Shown one piece after another: positions 32,761 to 44,849 of a stretch of DNA of 64,000 nucleotides. Below the pieces are notes generated by a model. That model saw only the letters and a program-made list of their open reading frames with translations. It was not told the DNA's origin and did no database searches. The DNA is from Charina bottae (Eukaryota; Chordata; Lepidosauria; Squamata; Charinaidae), in contig JALMGJ010000020.1 of assembly GCA_023362775.1 (NCBI GenBank), forward strand, positions 6,141,501 through 6,205,500. The letters are read 5' to 3'. The first letter of the stretch is position 1. The number at the start of each line of letters is the position of its first letter. Made by a program: the position numbers and the translations under genes.

Positions 32761-34225
32761 AAAATAACTAAGTTGATCTTCCTCTTTCAGTGCAGATAGG
32801 AAGCTCTTTTCCACAATAGGTTGTCTAGTTAAAACTGATCAGCTCATCTATCATTTAACTGTGAGGTCACTGAGGGCTTCAGCCACCTGGCTTCTAGCCA
32901 TTTGCTAGTTAGATTCTTGACATCAGAAATACAGCATATTACTTGGATGAGCAAAACCATAATTAATTACAGCTTTTATAAAGCTTTGAAATTCATAGAG
33001 AAAAAGGAGAGCCTGACTAATAGTGTGTAAAAGCTTCCCTGTCTTTTATATTGTACATTATTTAATTTTACCTGTTTCAGTTGATTACATATTGTTAGCA
33101 AGTTTTGTATGGTCTAGTTTAGCTAGTCTTTTTATTGTAAATACCTGTTTGGTATCCCATTAGTCCTTTAGAGGTAGAGCTGCCTAGGTTTGTAATGTGC
33201 CTATTTTGCATATTTTAATTAAATGTTGCACTTTAATTAAATGTTGCACTTAGAATCCCAGCATTGTCTAGGTAGCATTGTCTGAATCCCATCCTTAAAC
33301 GGTTGGGTGGTGTTAGGGGGTGATGCTTAAGTCCCACCCTGATGTTACCCATTTTTCTGTACAAAAGCAAAAAGAAGGTGGAACGGCAGCAGTCATGTGG
33401 TGCCTCTTCAGTTGGGAAAAATATGAGGTGAACCCTAATGGACCCATAATTTTGCCTAAGCTTCCAGGGAGAAAAGTGAGTCACCGATGAAATGGCTGAC
33501 AGTGCTAGTACTGAGCCTAGGGTTCAGGGCTGTGCTCTATTCCAGGTCTTGAATAAATTTTAAGCATTTCTTTCTTTTAAAATTTTGCTGAAAGAAATCT
33601 GAATCCAAATTCCATTATTTCAACTTCTGCCATATTAATATGATCTGGTACTCTTTCACTGTTTTTATGTTTTCATTCAATCCTTCATACGTCAAGAAAA
33701 ATTATTATAGTCATTGGAAGAATAGCATATGGTTGAAACCAATATCAGAACTGCTTTCATTTTAAGATTTTTTAAAGAACCCTATAATGATTATTCCATA
33801 TCAGGCATAATAATTATTTTATGTACAATGGTATGGAGAAAAATGATTGCTTCCACTCTCAAGCCAGGGAGAAAACACCAGAATTAGTGTGAAAACAATT
33901 AACCCTAAGTATCTGAGACAAGATTGCATTACGGATTCTGAAAATGAAAGACCTAACTATTAATTTAATAGACCTCACTTGTTTTCCCTCTCACTTGGTC
34001 GATTCTTTTACCAGTAGTCAGAGAAATGCTGTTTTCTTTTAAAGATGATTTTACTTAGCATGAATGCATCTTAACAATGAGGCATCAGAAGGTGTTACAT
34101 GGAACAGATGTCCTATGAGATTGCCTTTGCTATCATTTACCACTGAATTCCTGAGCACACGAGAGTCTAATTGCTGTCTTTCACTCTATTGAGGCTTCAG
34201 CTGAAGGGTTCTCTTCTTCCTTCCC
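32761..34225. other. No gene seen (intergenic)
   Basis: AT-rich. A 17-base direct repeat (ttaattaaatgttgcact) near 33216-33250 is the only local structure seen. Confidence 0.55.
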
Positions 34226-34280
34226 ATCTCTCTCTCTCCCTCCCTCCCTCCCTCCCTCCCTCCCTCCCTCTCTCTCTCTC
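34226..34280. repeat. (CTCC)n/(CT)n low-complexity tract
   Basis: Pyrimidine-only repeat run. Confidence 0.9.
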
Positions 34281-34316
34281 CTGGGTATTTCAGGCTGTGT
34301 TTAGTTTTCAGCTATG

Positions 34317-34634
34317 GGGGAGCGATGGCTCAGTGGTTAAGACGCCATGCTTGTCGATTGGAAGGTCGGTTTGAGACCTGAGTGCCGCGTGACGGAGTGA
34401 GCTCCCGCACTCGCCCCAGCTCTTGCCAACCTAGCAATTCGAAAGCATGCTAATGCAAGTAGATGAATAGGGACCACTTTGGTGGGAAGGTAACAGCGTT
34501 CCGCATGCGTCATGCCGGCCACATGACTGCGGAAGCGTCTTCGGACAGCGCTGGCTCTTCGGCTAAGAAACAGAGATGAGCACCGCCCCTTAGAGTCGGA
34601 CACGACTGTGCAGGGGAAAACCTTTACCTTTACC
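34317..34634 (+). mobile_element. Sauria-type SINE, full length
   Basis: Head gatggctcagtgg, body and tail as in the other copies. A perfect 16-bp duplication TTAGTTTTCAGCTATG at 34301-34316 and 34635-34650. The B box region (ggtcggtttgagacc) is more diverged than in the other copies. Confidence 0.95.
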
Positions 34635-34650
34635 TTAGTTTTCAGCTATG

Positions 34651-35189
34651 TTGTAGACAGAAAAAAACTTGAAACCTATATTGTCCCCATGAAGGTTTCC
34701 CTGGGTGTGGCCCTGAAGAACAGAACTGAACTTTTTGAAACTTCAACGCAGGTAGAGAACACCTTCTAACCTGGGGAGAAGGTTATAAAAAGCACCTGTG
34801 CTGAACTTGGTTTCTTCTACCCAACTGGGAAGAACACTTGGCAGAAAGGAAACAAGCTTTAACCCAGCCATGAGCCTGGCCCCCAAGGGCCACAGAAAAC
34901 GGCAACTTCTTTCAGACCAGGCCAACTCGAGAAGAAACAATTACAGGGAGCTTGTTTCCCATTCTCCCATCCTTATGGAAGGGGGGAAAAATCCACTTTG
35001 CTTCAACTTAGGCAGTATTGTCAGTTTACTGTGCACCAAGAAAGAATGCTATTTATGAAAGATATAAGGAAAGAACAGAAAGGAGAAATGTGACTGATTT
35101 TAAATGATTAGCACAGACTTGTGCATTTGGACACTTGAAAGATTCTCTTAATTGTTTGCTTAGAAAAGGTAATAGCAAGATTACTGAGA
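34651..35189. other. No gene seen
   Basis: No supportable frame; the start of the decayed gypsy gag could lie here but is not recognisable. Confidence 0.5.
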
Positions 35190-35629
35190 GTGTGATTTTA
35201 CACTGGAAAAAGCTTTAGATGTTTGCCAAGCAGAAAAATAGCAATGTATAATTTGAAAGGATTAGAATTGCACAGAAACAACTGGATATTATAAATGTTA
35301 AAAGTTATCTAGATAAACTGTGAATTAAACAACCTCAAATGCCATATTCAAAAACAGAAGCTAAGAAATCTTTTGGTATTTACCAAGTATTCAAACTTGT
35401 TCAGCATATGGAAAACACTGTAGAAAATGTGGCAAACTTAATTTTGTAAAGATGAGAAGGACTAAGGGCACAGAGTTGCAAATTAAAAACATCTGCACTG
35501 ATGGAGGAAGAGATAGAAAAAGAATGTAAGGAAGAATTAGAAAAAGACCATTTCTAGGAATTGTTCATCAGGACTTTAATTTCAAATGATTGGGAAGAAG
35601 ATTGGGATGCTGGCTTAAATAGGCAGTAT

Positions 35630-35728
35630 GCTTTAAAATAGATGCTGTGGCACAAATTAATGTATTGTCTACAAATGTTCATAAGATATTGCAAGTTAAA
35701 CCTTGGCGGGGGGGGGGGAAGTCAAATG
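35630..35728 (+). repeat. Direct duplication, left copy (about 99 bp)
   Basis: From gctttaaaatagatgctg to gtcaaatg, matched by 35853-35947 with only a few differences, mostly in a poly-G run. The duplicated bases are the protease segment of the decayed gypsy element. Confidence 0.92.
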
Positions 35729-35852
35729 GGACGCGGTGGCTCAGTGGGTTAAACTGCTGAAGCTGTAGGGCTGCCGGTCAGACGGTCGGCAGTTCGAATC
35801 CCCGCGCAACGAGGTGCTAGTCCCAGCTCCTGTCGACCCAAACAGCTCGAAA
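35729..35852 (+). mobile_element. tRNA-derived SINE fragment, different subfamily
   Basis: Begins ggacgcggtggctcagtggg and contains gcagttcgaatcccc (B box). It stops at cagctcgaaa, so only the tRNA head and the start of the body are present. It sits exactly between the two copies of the 95-99 bp duplication. Confidence 0.85.
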
Positions 35853-35947
35853 GCTTTAACATAGATGCTGTGGCACAAATTAATGTATTGTCTACAAATG
35901 TTCATAAGATATTGCAAGTTAAACCATGGGGGGGGGGGAGTCAAATG
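35853..35947 (+). repeat. Direct duplication, right copy (about 95 bp)
   Basis: Partner of 35630-35728; starts gctttaacatagatgctg and ends gtcaaatg. Confidence 0.92.
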
Positions 35948-37130
35948 CCAGATTGGTTATTTACTCTGTGCAAAAAAAACAACAAAAAAGGAGTATTAAG
36001 GAAATGTGACAGAGGGTGTGGGGGGTTGTGTGTTAATATAAAGAACAGTGTTTTACACTGGAATTTCAAATAGTGGCTTTTGAAGCAAAAATGGACAATA
36101 AGGACAGTAACTGAAATGAACTTGCTGCCACATTTAAATTTATTAGAAGAGAACAATAATAGTTCTGACAGTTTTAAATATGTTATTTTGAGGAATGGCT
36201 ACTATTATATTGAATTAAATCCACATATCCATCCAATGATTTGAATTCCTAAAAAGATTCCTCTCCCACTGAGAGCTAAGGTACCACAGAATTTAAATGG
36301 ATTGAATAGTTGGGTGTGATTAAGTTGCAGAGCCAACAGAATGAGTTAATCCTACATAATAGTGAGGAAAAAAATAGGAAGAGACCAACTTTGAATATGT
36401 TTAGCTCCAAGAAATGTGAATAAAGCTATTTTGAAGTAACATTTCAGCTTACTTAATATAGATGAAATTATTGCAATACTTTACGTGCAAAACTATTTAC
36501 AGTTTAGATGCTAGCAATGGATTTTGTTAACTACAACTAGATGAAAATAGTTCACAACTATGTACAGTTAGTATATCTTTTGGTGATTAAAAGACTGCTC
36601 TTTTTATTTCATCTGTTTCCAAACTAACTTAAAGGATTCTAAGGAAGGTATGGGTTGTATTGATGAGATAAACAAAACAGAAGTAAACAAGAGAATGGTA
36701 GAAGAGTGAAACGTGCTACATGGATGCAGAGAAAGAAATCTGATATTAAATACAGAAAAATATAGATTCAAATTGAGAGAAATAAAATATCTGGGTCATA
36801 TTCTTACTATGGTTCATATAAATCCTAATGAAATTAAAATAGAAGCTATTGTTGGAATGCTTAGTCCACAAAACAAAATTACAAAGTTTTTTTAGGGATA
36901 TTTATTTGGCTAAGCATATACCAAATATGGCCTTAGTCCCCACACCTTTGTGACAACTGTTGCAAAATATTGAGTTTCAGTAATGAGGCATTTGCAGAGC
37001 TTAACCATTTAAACAAAGAACTAGAACTGAAATGATGCTAGGTTTACAGAATGGCTTCTGCGAGCGCTACAGATTTGGGAGCAGAAAAGCATGCTATTTG
37101 AATAAATAAAAGGGGGGAGCATAGTGATAT

Positions 37131-37835
37131 GGTTATTTATGTGTAATGTGCACATTCTTGAAATGTGTTATTACCTTCACTGTGGCTGCAGATGAATAAC
37201 TTGAGATACAGTAGTTGTGTTATTAACAGGTTTTTTGTTGTCAAAGAATAAGGTTCTTTGGGTTGGCTTTTTAAAATGTTTGTCTAAAACACAAATAGAG
37301 CAGAGGGTGGGTACCACTTGTTCACAGGTTAGCCTTTCTCACGATTCGTGCTCTAAGAGCGCAATTATAATCAGAGTGATCACAGTCTGACTCTCGACAG
37401 GAAGGAAAATGCAACCAGCTGAACTGCTGAGCAAACTACCCATTCAGTATGATCTCTTGATAGGCGATATGGACAAATGTGGCAGGAAGTTTTCTCTTGG
37501 CATAGATGTTGAGAGTGTTACCGTAATTTGGCTTAGTTGTTAGGATGGATTCAGAGGGTTCTTCTGTTCTTAATTAACAGAGAGCAAAAACCATGATTAA
37601 ATTCCTGGCTGTATGTTTTTAAAGCTTTCTACAAGAGCATGTTCATGCCTTTTATTAGGAACTAGGAGAACTAGAAAAAGGAACATTTGGAGCATTGGAG
37701 GATTCTGTGCATCCTGGCTGTATGATACAGGAGTTTAAGACCTCATATAAAGTTAGAATGACGTGCTGTTTTCTTGATCAGCAGGGCAATCATTCACTTA
37801 TAGATGTGCATTCAACAGTTTGAGAATAAGAACTT
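37131..37835. other. No gene seen
   Basis: Possibly still decayed gypsy sequence at the left; nothing supportable. Confidence 0.5.
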
Positions 37836-38312
37836 GACAGGTAGTCCATGTTGAACGACTTGTTAAGCAATCATTCAAAGTTACAACAGTGCTGAACAAG
37901 GGGGACTTACGAGCGTTCCTTGTAGTTGCAGCCATTGCAGTGTCCCCGTGGTCACATGATTGAGATTCGGGCACTTGCCAACCGGCTCGCAATTACAACA
38001 GTTGCAGTGTCCCGCGGTCACATAATCACCATTTGTGACCTTCACTGCTGGCATCTGACAAGCAAAGTCAATGGGAAGCTGGCAGGAGGTCGCAAATGGT
38101 GATCACGTGACTGAGGGATGCTGTGACCACGCGGGATTTGCCTAACTACAGCAACTGGGACTGCCACAACTACTGTCGTAAGTCGGCGCAGTCAGATGAT
38201 GTTGTGCTTTACAACTGCATCGCTTAGCAATGGAGTTGCTGGACCCAATTACCACCTTTTTTTAATAATAATTTTATTAAAAATTACAATTGAAAAGAAA
38301 AATGCAAATTAG

Positions 38313-38365
38313 TCCCCTTGTGGGGGGAGATGGGCGGTGATATAAATCAAACAATAAATAAAAAA
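38313..38365 (+). repeat. L2-like 3' tail fragment
   Basis: gtccccttgtggggggagatgggcggtgatataaatc plus an AAATA run repeats the 3' end of LINE copy B (25567-25610). It lies near the 3' end of the nested LINE-like retroposon. Confidence 0.7.
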
Positions 38366-38451
38366 ATTAAAAAATTAAAAAAATATAAGAGTAAAAAGAA
38401 AAAATAGGAAATGCAGAAAAGAAAAGAAAAAGGAATAGAAAGAAAAATAGA

Positions 38452-38454
<3 letters not shown>

Positions 38455-38513
<59 letters not shown>
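38455..38513. repeat. (GATA)n microsatellite
   Basis: About 14 perfect units. Confidence 0.97.
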
Positions 38514-39835
38514 CTTCCCCCTTCATCACAACAAATATAAACAAATTTAGTAACTTATCACCATCTCTTAAAATACAACAAATGCTCTCTTCTTCCCATA
38601 CCTTAACTATAAACAAAATCTTAAAACCTCGTCATTCATTTCTAGTCAGCAAAAGCCCATTAGTGGTTACCAGAGATAACTACATATCTATCTATATTCC
38701 TTCCCTGTACTATTAACAATCTTGGTTTTTAATTCTGTTCAAATAATGTCCTAGAACTTGATTTCTTTTCATTTTTTCTTTGTCCCTTCTCAGGAAATCC
38801 TTCAAAACTTTAACAGGTCTCTTTTGTAAATCCAGTGTAGAAAAGTTATCCAAATCACTCTTCTGGTTTGTTATTTGTATGTCCCTTTTAATTATTAAAA
38901 CATCAACTGGTTTCATTTGTATCCAGTATATCATATTTTTCCATAACCTTCTTGTAGCTTATCATTTTTAAATCCTCATTCAAATCAGTTTCAGTCTTGT
39001 CCAATAGAGCTTGTTCCTCTTCTGTAACATCATTTACCCACCATCTATCTATGATGACAGACATCCTTAAAATTAACTTCTGAATCCATTGTTCACAAAT
39101 ATCCTTCAAAACATCCAATATTAAAGTATTTTGCTCCATTCTGTGTTAACGAGTCAACTTTAAGTATTCTTCTCCTTTAATTGTAATCTTTAGTTTCTTC
39201 TAGTTCCCTCTAGTGTCCAACCTTCAAAGTCCCATCCTATCATGTTCTTTTTCCTAAGGAATTCAAACAACAGCAGTTTCCCATGGGAAGGATTCTTATA
39301 TTTAATTTCAAAATCTTATTTTAAAACCATCTGGACCCTTATTCCATTTTTAACTTTCCAAAATCAACACCTAAACACCATTTGCTATTTATTCCAAAAA
39401 GTAAAATTTTTCTAAGTCCTTAAACTTGTACTTAAAACTTCTTCTGCTAATTCACCCAGTGAATAAGGTAAAAACTTGCCGTTCCGAAGATTCTTAATAT
39501 TTGAAAAGCAGTAAAAAAAGTAATTCCAAAGTGATTAAGAAATGGGCTCGGTCGGGCTTTATGTCCATATCCTTGACTCCCAGTTGCTCGACTCAGAAGC
39601 TGACTGGAAAAACCTTGGTTCCTGCAGGCTACTTACAAGGAGCAGCTGTCTGGAGTCCATGTGGGCAATCTCACCATCTCTCCTTTCTCTGGAGAGATTT
39701 CACCTACCACAATCCAGCACTGGCCGACAATCTCTGGCATAAATGCCATCCCCACTCCTTCAGGGATGTTTAGTTCACCATGTCCTCACCGAAAGTCGGA
39801 CCCTAATTACCATTTTTAAGTGAGGACTATCTGTA

Positions 39836-41306
39836 TTTAAAACAAGAGCAGATCCCTTCAGTTTCTCCTGAGTCCACTCTATAAGTGATGTATGGGAAGA
39901 AATGAAAGCATCTGCTTTATAATGACTTCCCTTCCTCAGTCCTCAGGAAATTCATTGCTGCCTACCCTCTCTACAGATGACCAAAAGGCCAGGTTAATTT
40001 ACTTTCCTATGTTTATCCTAGTTGCATCCATTTTCCCATGTGGAATAAAAGCTACTTTTAAAAGCTCATCTGCTTTTGTGAGAGAAAAGAGGGTACAGTA
40101 AAGAGAACTGCTTGTCTTTCCCTTCCCTGGCCCCACGGTCTGAGTTACTCTCAACAGCTGCAAGTACTTGAAGTCTTTTCTCAGAGTCCTTACGTTCACA
40201 TTCCTGAAGGAGGAGATGGTGGAATGTAGCTAAAATTTTAGATCACAAGCAGAGGACAAAGAAATTGTTCTTTTCCTCGGTACTCAATGTTGCTTATGCA
40301 AACAGAAGGGAAGATTTTTCTAAAGCATACTGCTTCATTTGGCAGAAGAATGGTCAATAAACCCCCTTTTTTGAGGATTAGAACAAAAAGCGGAGATGGC
40401 CACAAAGAACAGCAAGAATGTTGTTGCCGAAGAGACTTTGGTGTAGTGTATAATTAAAGAGGTGATTACCTATGGATGGTGCACTGAGAGCACCTGTGCC
40501 TGCAGGAAGTTTGGCACTCACACAAAATGGCAATGCTGGTATGCAATTAACAAGCCATTAGTGAGCATTCAGCCCTCATCTGTTTTTCAGCTAATTTCCT
40601 CCTTCATTGTATGAGAGGCTATGGACACCGTGGAAACTGTTTCGAGTACTTTCAGCTGTGGAGGTAAATGAAGATTAGGTGTAAGCAGGGCTTCCTACTC
40701 CTTTCCTCCATTTTCCTTTCCTGGAAAATGTTAGCACAGACAATAAGCAAATCAAGAAAATGTCTTTGTGTAGGTGCTGTGCATTTAGTTGATGCAAAAG
40801 GTATCTTGCAGGGCTTTGTACTTTGTATCATCTAGAGACTAACAATGAAGTGCAGGTAAGCTATTCATTGCCTAAAATCTGGAGATTTGGGTAAACTATT
40901 CAAGTTCAACAAGCATCACACATTGACAAACCCAGGCAGTTCTACTCTGAAGATCCCTGGAGGCAGAACTGACCGTCTATTGAAAAGTTATGGAATACTT
41001 TTCTGAAGCAGAGGAAAAGGCTCCAGCACAGCTCTAAAATGGTAGCTCCTGTTTTTTTCTTTTTTTTTACAAAAAAAAATGTGGCCTAGTAAAACAGTGA
41101 GGAAAGGAACAGGTTCCTGTTATATGATAAGAGGTATGTGATCTAAAACTGTGATGGGATTTACATGCCATTACAAATGCCTCTTATTGAACATGAAAGA
41201 CTACAGACAGGTAACCTGGAACTGTATGTAGAGCTGGTGTCAGGCAAGGAAAAGCTCAGAAGAAGCTGAGGTTATCAAAGGATGCCAAAAATAACAAACA
41301 TGACTA
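39836..41306. other. No gene seen (intergenic)
   Basis: No frame, RNA gene or repeat that I can support. Confidence 0.55.
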
Positions 41307-41372
41307 TTTTTATTTATTTTTATTTATTTTTCAATTTCTATTACCGCCCCATCTCCCCCAAAGGGGACTCTG
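41307..41372 (-). repeat. L2-like 3' tail, minus orientation
   Basis: ttatttttatttattt followed by ttaccgccccatctcccccaaaggggac is the reverse complement of the L2-like 3' end with its AAATA tail. Confidence 0.7.
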
Positions 41373-41539
41373 TTGGAAATTTATGTTGGAAATTGAAGTT
41401 TGTTTGTTTGTTTGTTTATAACATTTCTATAGTGGTCCATCTTATATGGAACTCCCAACCAACAATTAAAACAATGTCAATAATAAAACAACATAATACA
41501 TATATCTATTAAAACCATAAACATTAAAAACCTGGCACC

Positions 41540-41895
41540 AAAGTTAAGCTTCCACATGCAGTCCATCGCTAAATGCTCTCGTCCATCTCACCCTATCCCA
41601 ACACTTGGGGGGAAAGCCAGGTCTTAAGGGTTTTTCCGAAGGCTAGGGGGGTGGGGGCCTGCCGAACCCTTCAGGGGGAAGGGTGTTCCATAGGGCAGGG
41701 GGTGCCATGGAAAAGGCACGCTTCCTAGATCCCATGAGATGGCAACATTTTAGGGAAGAGACTAGGAACGTGCCCACCCTATCTGATCTGGTAGGACGGG
41801 TAGATGTCCTGAGGGAGAGGCAGTCCCACAGATATTCTGATATTCTGCATTATGTGAGTGGTCCCGAGAGTAGGAATCCAGCCTAAGCAATGATT
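41540..41895. repeat. Unclassified interspersed repeat, fragment A
   Basis: GC-rich block with gttccatagggcagggggtg and aggcacgcttcctagatccc. Its last part (cccaccctatctgatctggt...gagaggcagtcc) aligns with fragment B at 46485-46540. This old repeat is shared in the window; I cannot name the family. Confidence 0.55.
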
Positions 41896-42360
41896 AGTGC
41901 AGCAGGTTTTATAACTATTACAGAGAGATTTATTTTCAGGAAATGCATTACAGGGATGGGCAAAACCTAGCTAGCTACTTCCTACCAGGAGGAGGGTTGT
42001 CACAGCTTGGGAGAGTTCTCAGGCTCAGACAGAGAAAACCACAGCACACAAGAACTGTCTTGTGAACCAGTTCAAATTCTTTATTCATAAAGCTGCAAGC
42101 TAGAAAATTGTCAATCTCCGACAGCTTTACATTTACCGCTAGATATCTCTGGAAGTAGCACGTGGCTAAGGCAAGTAAACAGATTTTCAGATCTCCTCCT
42201 CCATTCTGTCATCTGCCATAAAAAGGTTGGACTGTAGTAAAGCAGTAAATTACTTTATAACTCTAATTGCTTCTCCATGCAGTGACTAATTGTCACTGAA
42301 GTGACAATTTCCCTGCCTGCAAAGTAATGCTTCTTCTGAAGTCATTGTACCTAAACTGTT
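41896..42360. other. No gene seen
   Basis: Nothing supportable. Confidence 0.55.
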
Positions 42361-42372
42361 GTTATGTATGTA

Positions 42373-42710
42373 AAAAAGGTAAGAGGTAAAGGTTTTCCCC
42401 TGCACAGTCGTGTCCGACTCTAGGGGGCGATGCTCATCTCCGTTTGTTAGCCGAAGAGCCAGCGTTGTCCGAAGACGCTTCCGCAGTCATGTGGCCGGCA
42501 TGACGTGCGCGGAACGCTGTTACCATCCCACGGAAGTGGTGCCTATTTATCTACTTGCATTTGCATGCTTTCGAATTGCTAGGTTGGCAAGAGCTGGGGA
42601 GAGTGCGGGAGCTCACTCTGCACGCAGGGCTAGGGATTTGAACCTCCGAACTTGCGATCCTCCGATCGACAAGCCTGGCGTCTTACCTGCTGAGCCACCA
42701 CGCCCCTCAG
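42373..42710 (-). mobile_element. Sauria-type SINE, full length
   Basis: Standard tail-body-head in reverse. Perfect 12-bp duplication GTTATGTATGTA at 42361-42372 and 42711-42722. Confidence 0.95.
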
Positions 42711-42722
42711 GTTATGTATGTA

Positions 42723-43225
42723 GCTATACAAAATTCCCCTTACGGTTAATCAAGGGCTTCAGATAAACTTTAGCTGGCAATCTGCTATGGCTAGCGGAAA
42801 CACTGATCTTCAGATCCTCCTCTCCGTTGGCAGTTCTGCTTCAGGTAGACATCTCTCAAAGCACGGTCCACCTTCACCTACAATAACCTTCCCTTCACCC
42901 TGGTCGCCTCTTCAGTGGTCTTTGGTCCACCCTGGAATCTGCAGATTTTTAGCAGCCAAAACTCCCTAAATCCCACTTGGTTTGCCAGCCTTCTTCTACA
43001 TGTCTCCAGCTCTAACCACAGTTCCTTTCCTGCCAGCTCCTTAGCCCATTTCAGCTTCTTTCCCTTCTTTCTGTAAGAGGCTCAGTGTATGTTTCATACA
43101 CTGTTCCTTTCCCGGGTATTTTACTAGACCAAGCTTGTTTGTATGTATGTGACAGAATGACAGGCAGTGTTTACATGCTCCTTTCTGTTGTGAGAGCCAA
43201 AAAGCATGTGCTCCATGCACGAGTG
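42723..43225. other. No gene seen
   Basis: Nothing supportable. Confidence 0.55.
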
Positions 43226-43294
43226 CGAAGGAAGGAAGGAAGGAAGGAAGGAAGGAAGGAAGGAAGGAAGGAAGGAAGGAAGGAAGGAAGGAAG
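43226..43294. repeat. (GAAG)n microsatellite
   Basis: About 17 units, perfect. Confidence 0.97.
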
Positions 43295-44032
43295 CTCAGA
43301 TTGGCAAGCTTTTAGACAAAGAACAGGAAGAATGATAGACAAAGAGGGGACATGAAGTAAATCCTTAATGATACCCAATACCCCTTTCTGGTCGGTAGAT
43401 CATTAGGTGCCAAAGAGTCAGGGCCATTGGATTTGAATACTCCTGCTCACAAATTTGCAGCTCCTATAATCTCTTGAAAAGTGCTGTGTCCATCTCTGGG
43501 TAGAGATACCCAGAGTGAGTACATCTCACTGTAATGTATTCACTGTGTGAATACATCTGCCAGCATCTCTTCTGATGGTCAGTATTTCAGCTCAGTGAAT
43601 CTCTTTTTGAGCCTCTCACATACAGAGAGCAATACTTGATGAGTGTGAGCTTCAACCTCCTGTTCTGTCTGCTTCGCCGGCTGACATGTCCTTCCACGTG
43701 TGTGGGTTTTCCTCCTGGTGATGTAGGACAGCCTTCGAGATGAAATCCCTTTGTTGGAGCTCTTGAAACATCTGGGGTGCAGTGCCTCTTTTTACTGAAC
43801 AAGTGGCATAATGTGAATCTTGTAAAATAGTGAGAAACATTTGTTTCCACCTGGTGCATGGTAACATGCACTGGCTCACAATATGACTCTGTACAGTACT
43901 AGCTGTAGTGGCCTCTTTGCCTGTTTTTCTTTCCTCTCCATATTTATTGGCTTATTGCCTTTGGCCTTCTGTAGCATGTACAACTGGATTAATTCACACA
44001 TGGCTTCAACTTTATAAACAGAAACACTCCAA
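43295..44032. other. No gene seen
   Basis: Nothing supportable; a small direct repeat (tacatctcactg / gaatacatctgcc) near 43520-43560. Confidence 0.5.
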
Positions 44033-44033
44033 T

Positions 44034-44084
<51 letters not shown>

Positions 44085-44145
44085 TGGTTCGATTTATATT
44101 TACCGCACCATCTCCCCACAGGGGGACTCTGGGCGGTTATAAACA
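44033..44145 (-). mobile_element. L2-like LINE 3' end, minus orientation
   Basis: A (TTTA)n run (44033-44085) and atatttaccgcaccatctcc, then cacagggggactctgggcgg, form the reversed 3' end of an L2-like LINE with its AAAT tail. Confidence 0.75.
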
Positions 44146-44296
44146 GAATCAGGATTGGTGTGCTCCATTGTCTGGTTATATCATTTTTGTGGTTGCAATT
44201 TTTTTGCTGCCCTTGCTTTATCTTCTATACAATCTAATTCAAGCAGACCATTTCTCTAAGAGGGGCCTTTCATAAGCAATTCTATGCTCTCAGTTA

Positions 44297-44639
44297 AGGT
44301 AAAAAAGGTAAAGTTTCCCCCCGCACATTTGTGCAGTCGTGTCCGACTCTAGGGGCCGGTGCTCATCTCCGTTTGTTAACCAAAGAGCCAGCGTTGTCCG
44401 AAGACGCTTCCACGGTCATGTGGCCGGCATGACGCAAGCAGAACGCTGTTACCATCCCACCGAAGTGGTACCTATTCATCTACTTGCATTTGCATGCTTT
44501 TGAATTGCTAGGTTGGCAAGAGCTGGGGCTAGTGCGGGAGCTCACTCCATCATGCGGGACTAGGGATTCCAACCTCTGAACTTGCGATCTTCTGATCGAC
44601 AAGCCTGGCATCTTACCCGCTGAGCCACCACACCCCTTG
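44297..44639 (-). mobile_element. Sauria-type SINE, full length
   Basis: Complete tail, body and tRNA head (ctgagccaccacacccctt). No clear target duplication. Confidence 0.92.
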
Positions 44640-44651
44640 CTAATCAGCATA

Positions 44652-44849
44652 TCATGCAGCAAATGTTTTACTGAAATCAAGATATATTATGCCTACAGAA
44701 TTCCTGCAATCTATTAATGAAGTTAACCAATTGAAGAGCCAACTAAGATTAAACTGACATGCTGATTGCTGGCAAACATGACTTGTTGCCACATTGTTTT
44801 CAAGATGCTTAGATAATGATCTCTTTACAGTCTTCTCTAGGATATCCAC
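44652..44849 (-). pseudogene. CR1/L3-like reverse transcriptase relic
   Basis: The minus-strand frame contains SLSKHLENNV...GIIYLDFSKTF. The YLDFSK-type motif A and the preceding SKHLE block are typical of CR1-type RT. One short piece only; surrounding sequence is not recognisable. Confidence 0.6.

Larger units (their letters stand above)
35190..37130 (+). pseudogene. Second Ty3/gypsy-type element, heavily decayed
   Basis: Pieces in the correct order but in different frames: a gag-like EKALDVCQAEK (about 35201-35233); a zinc-knuckle-like CSAYGKHCRKCGKLNF (about 35399-35446); a protease-like KIDAVAQINVLSTN (about 35635-35676), where DAVA stands for the catalytic DTGA; and RT-thumb-like LNTEKYRFKLREIKYLGHIL (about 36741-36810), followed by KHIPNMALVPTPL (about 36915). 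Many stops and frameshifts, AT-rich drift and no LTRs recognised. It is unrelated in detail to the chromovirus at 18395-21181 and much older. Confidence 0.7.
38256..39797 (-). mobile_element. LINE-like retroposon (possibly L1-type), nested
   Basis: It is flanked by 15-bp near-identical repeats (GGACCCAATTACCAC at 38241-38255, GGACCCTAATTACCA at 39798-39812) and ends, on the minus strand, in taataaaattattattaaaa, so it was retroposed. On the minus strand two consecutive Lys/Glu-rich frames (38903-39139, then 38713-38934) read WIQKLILRMSVIIDRWWVND and LKDFLRRDKEKMKRN. These look like a charged ORF1-type protein broken by a stop and frameshift. No RT was found. The family is uncertain. Confidence 0.55.
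37836..39835. mobile_element. Mariner-like MITE, copy 1, split by a nested LINE
   Basis: The left end reads acaggtagtcc, the right end ggactatctgta, the same terminal repeat as the copies at 46690 and 50599. The interior has the family motifs (cgcttagcaatggagttgct, gcaaagtcaatgg). A 1.54 kb LINE insertion separates the final 37 bp. The TA target cannot be confirmed on the left, where the base pair has mutated. Confidence 0.75.
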
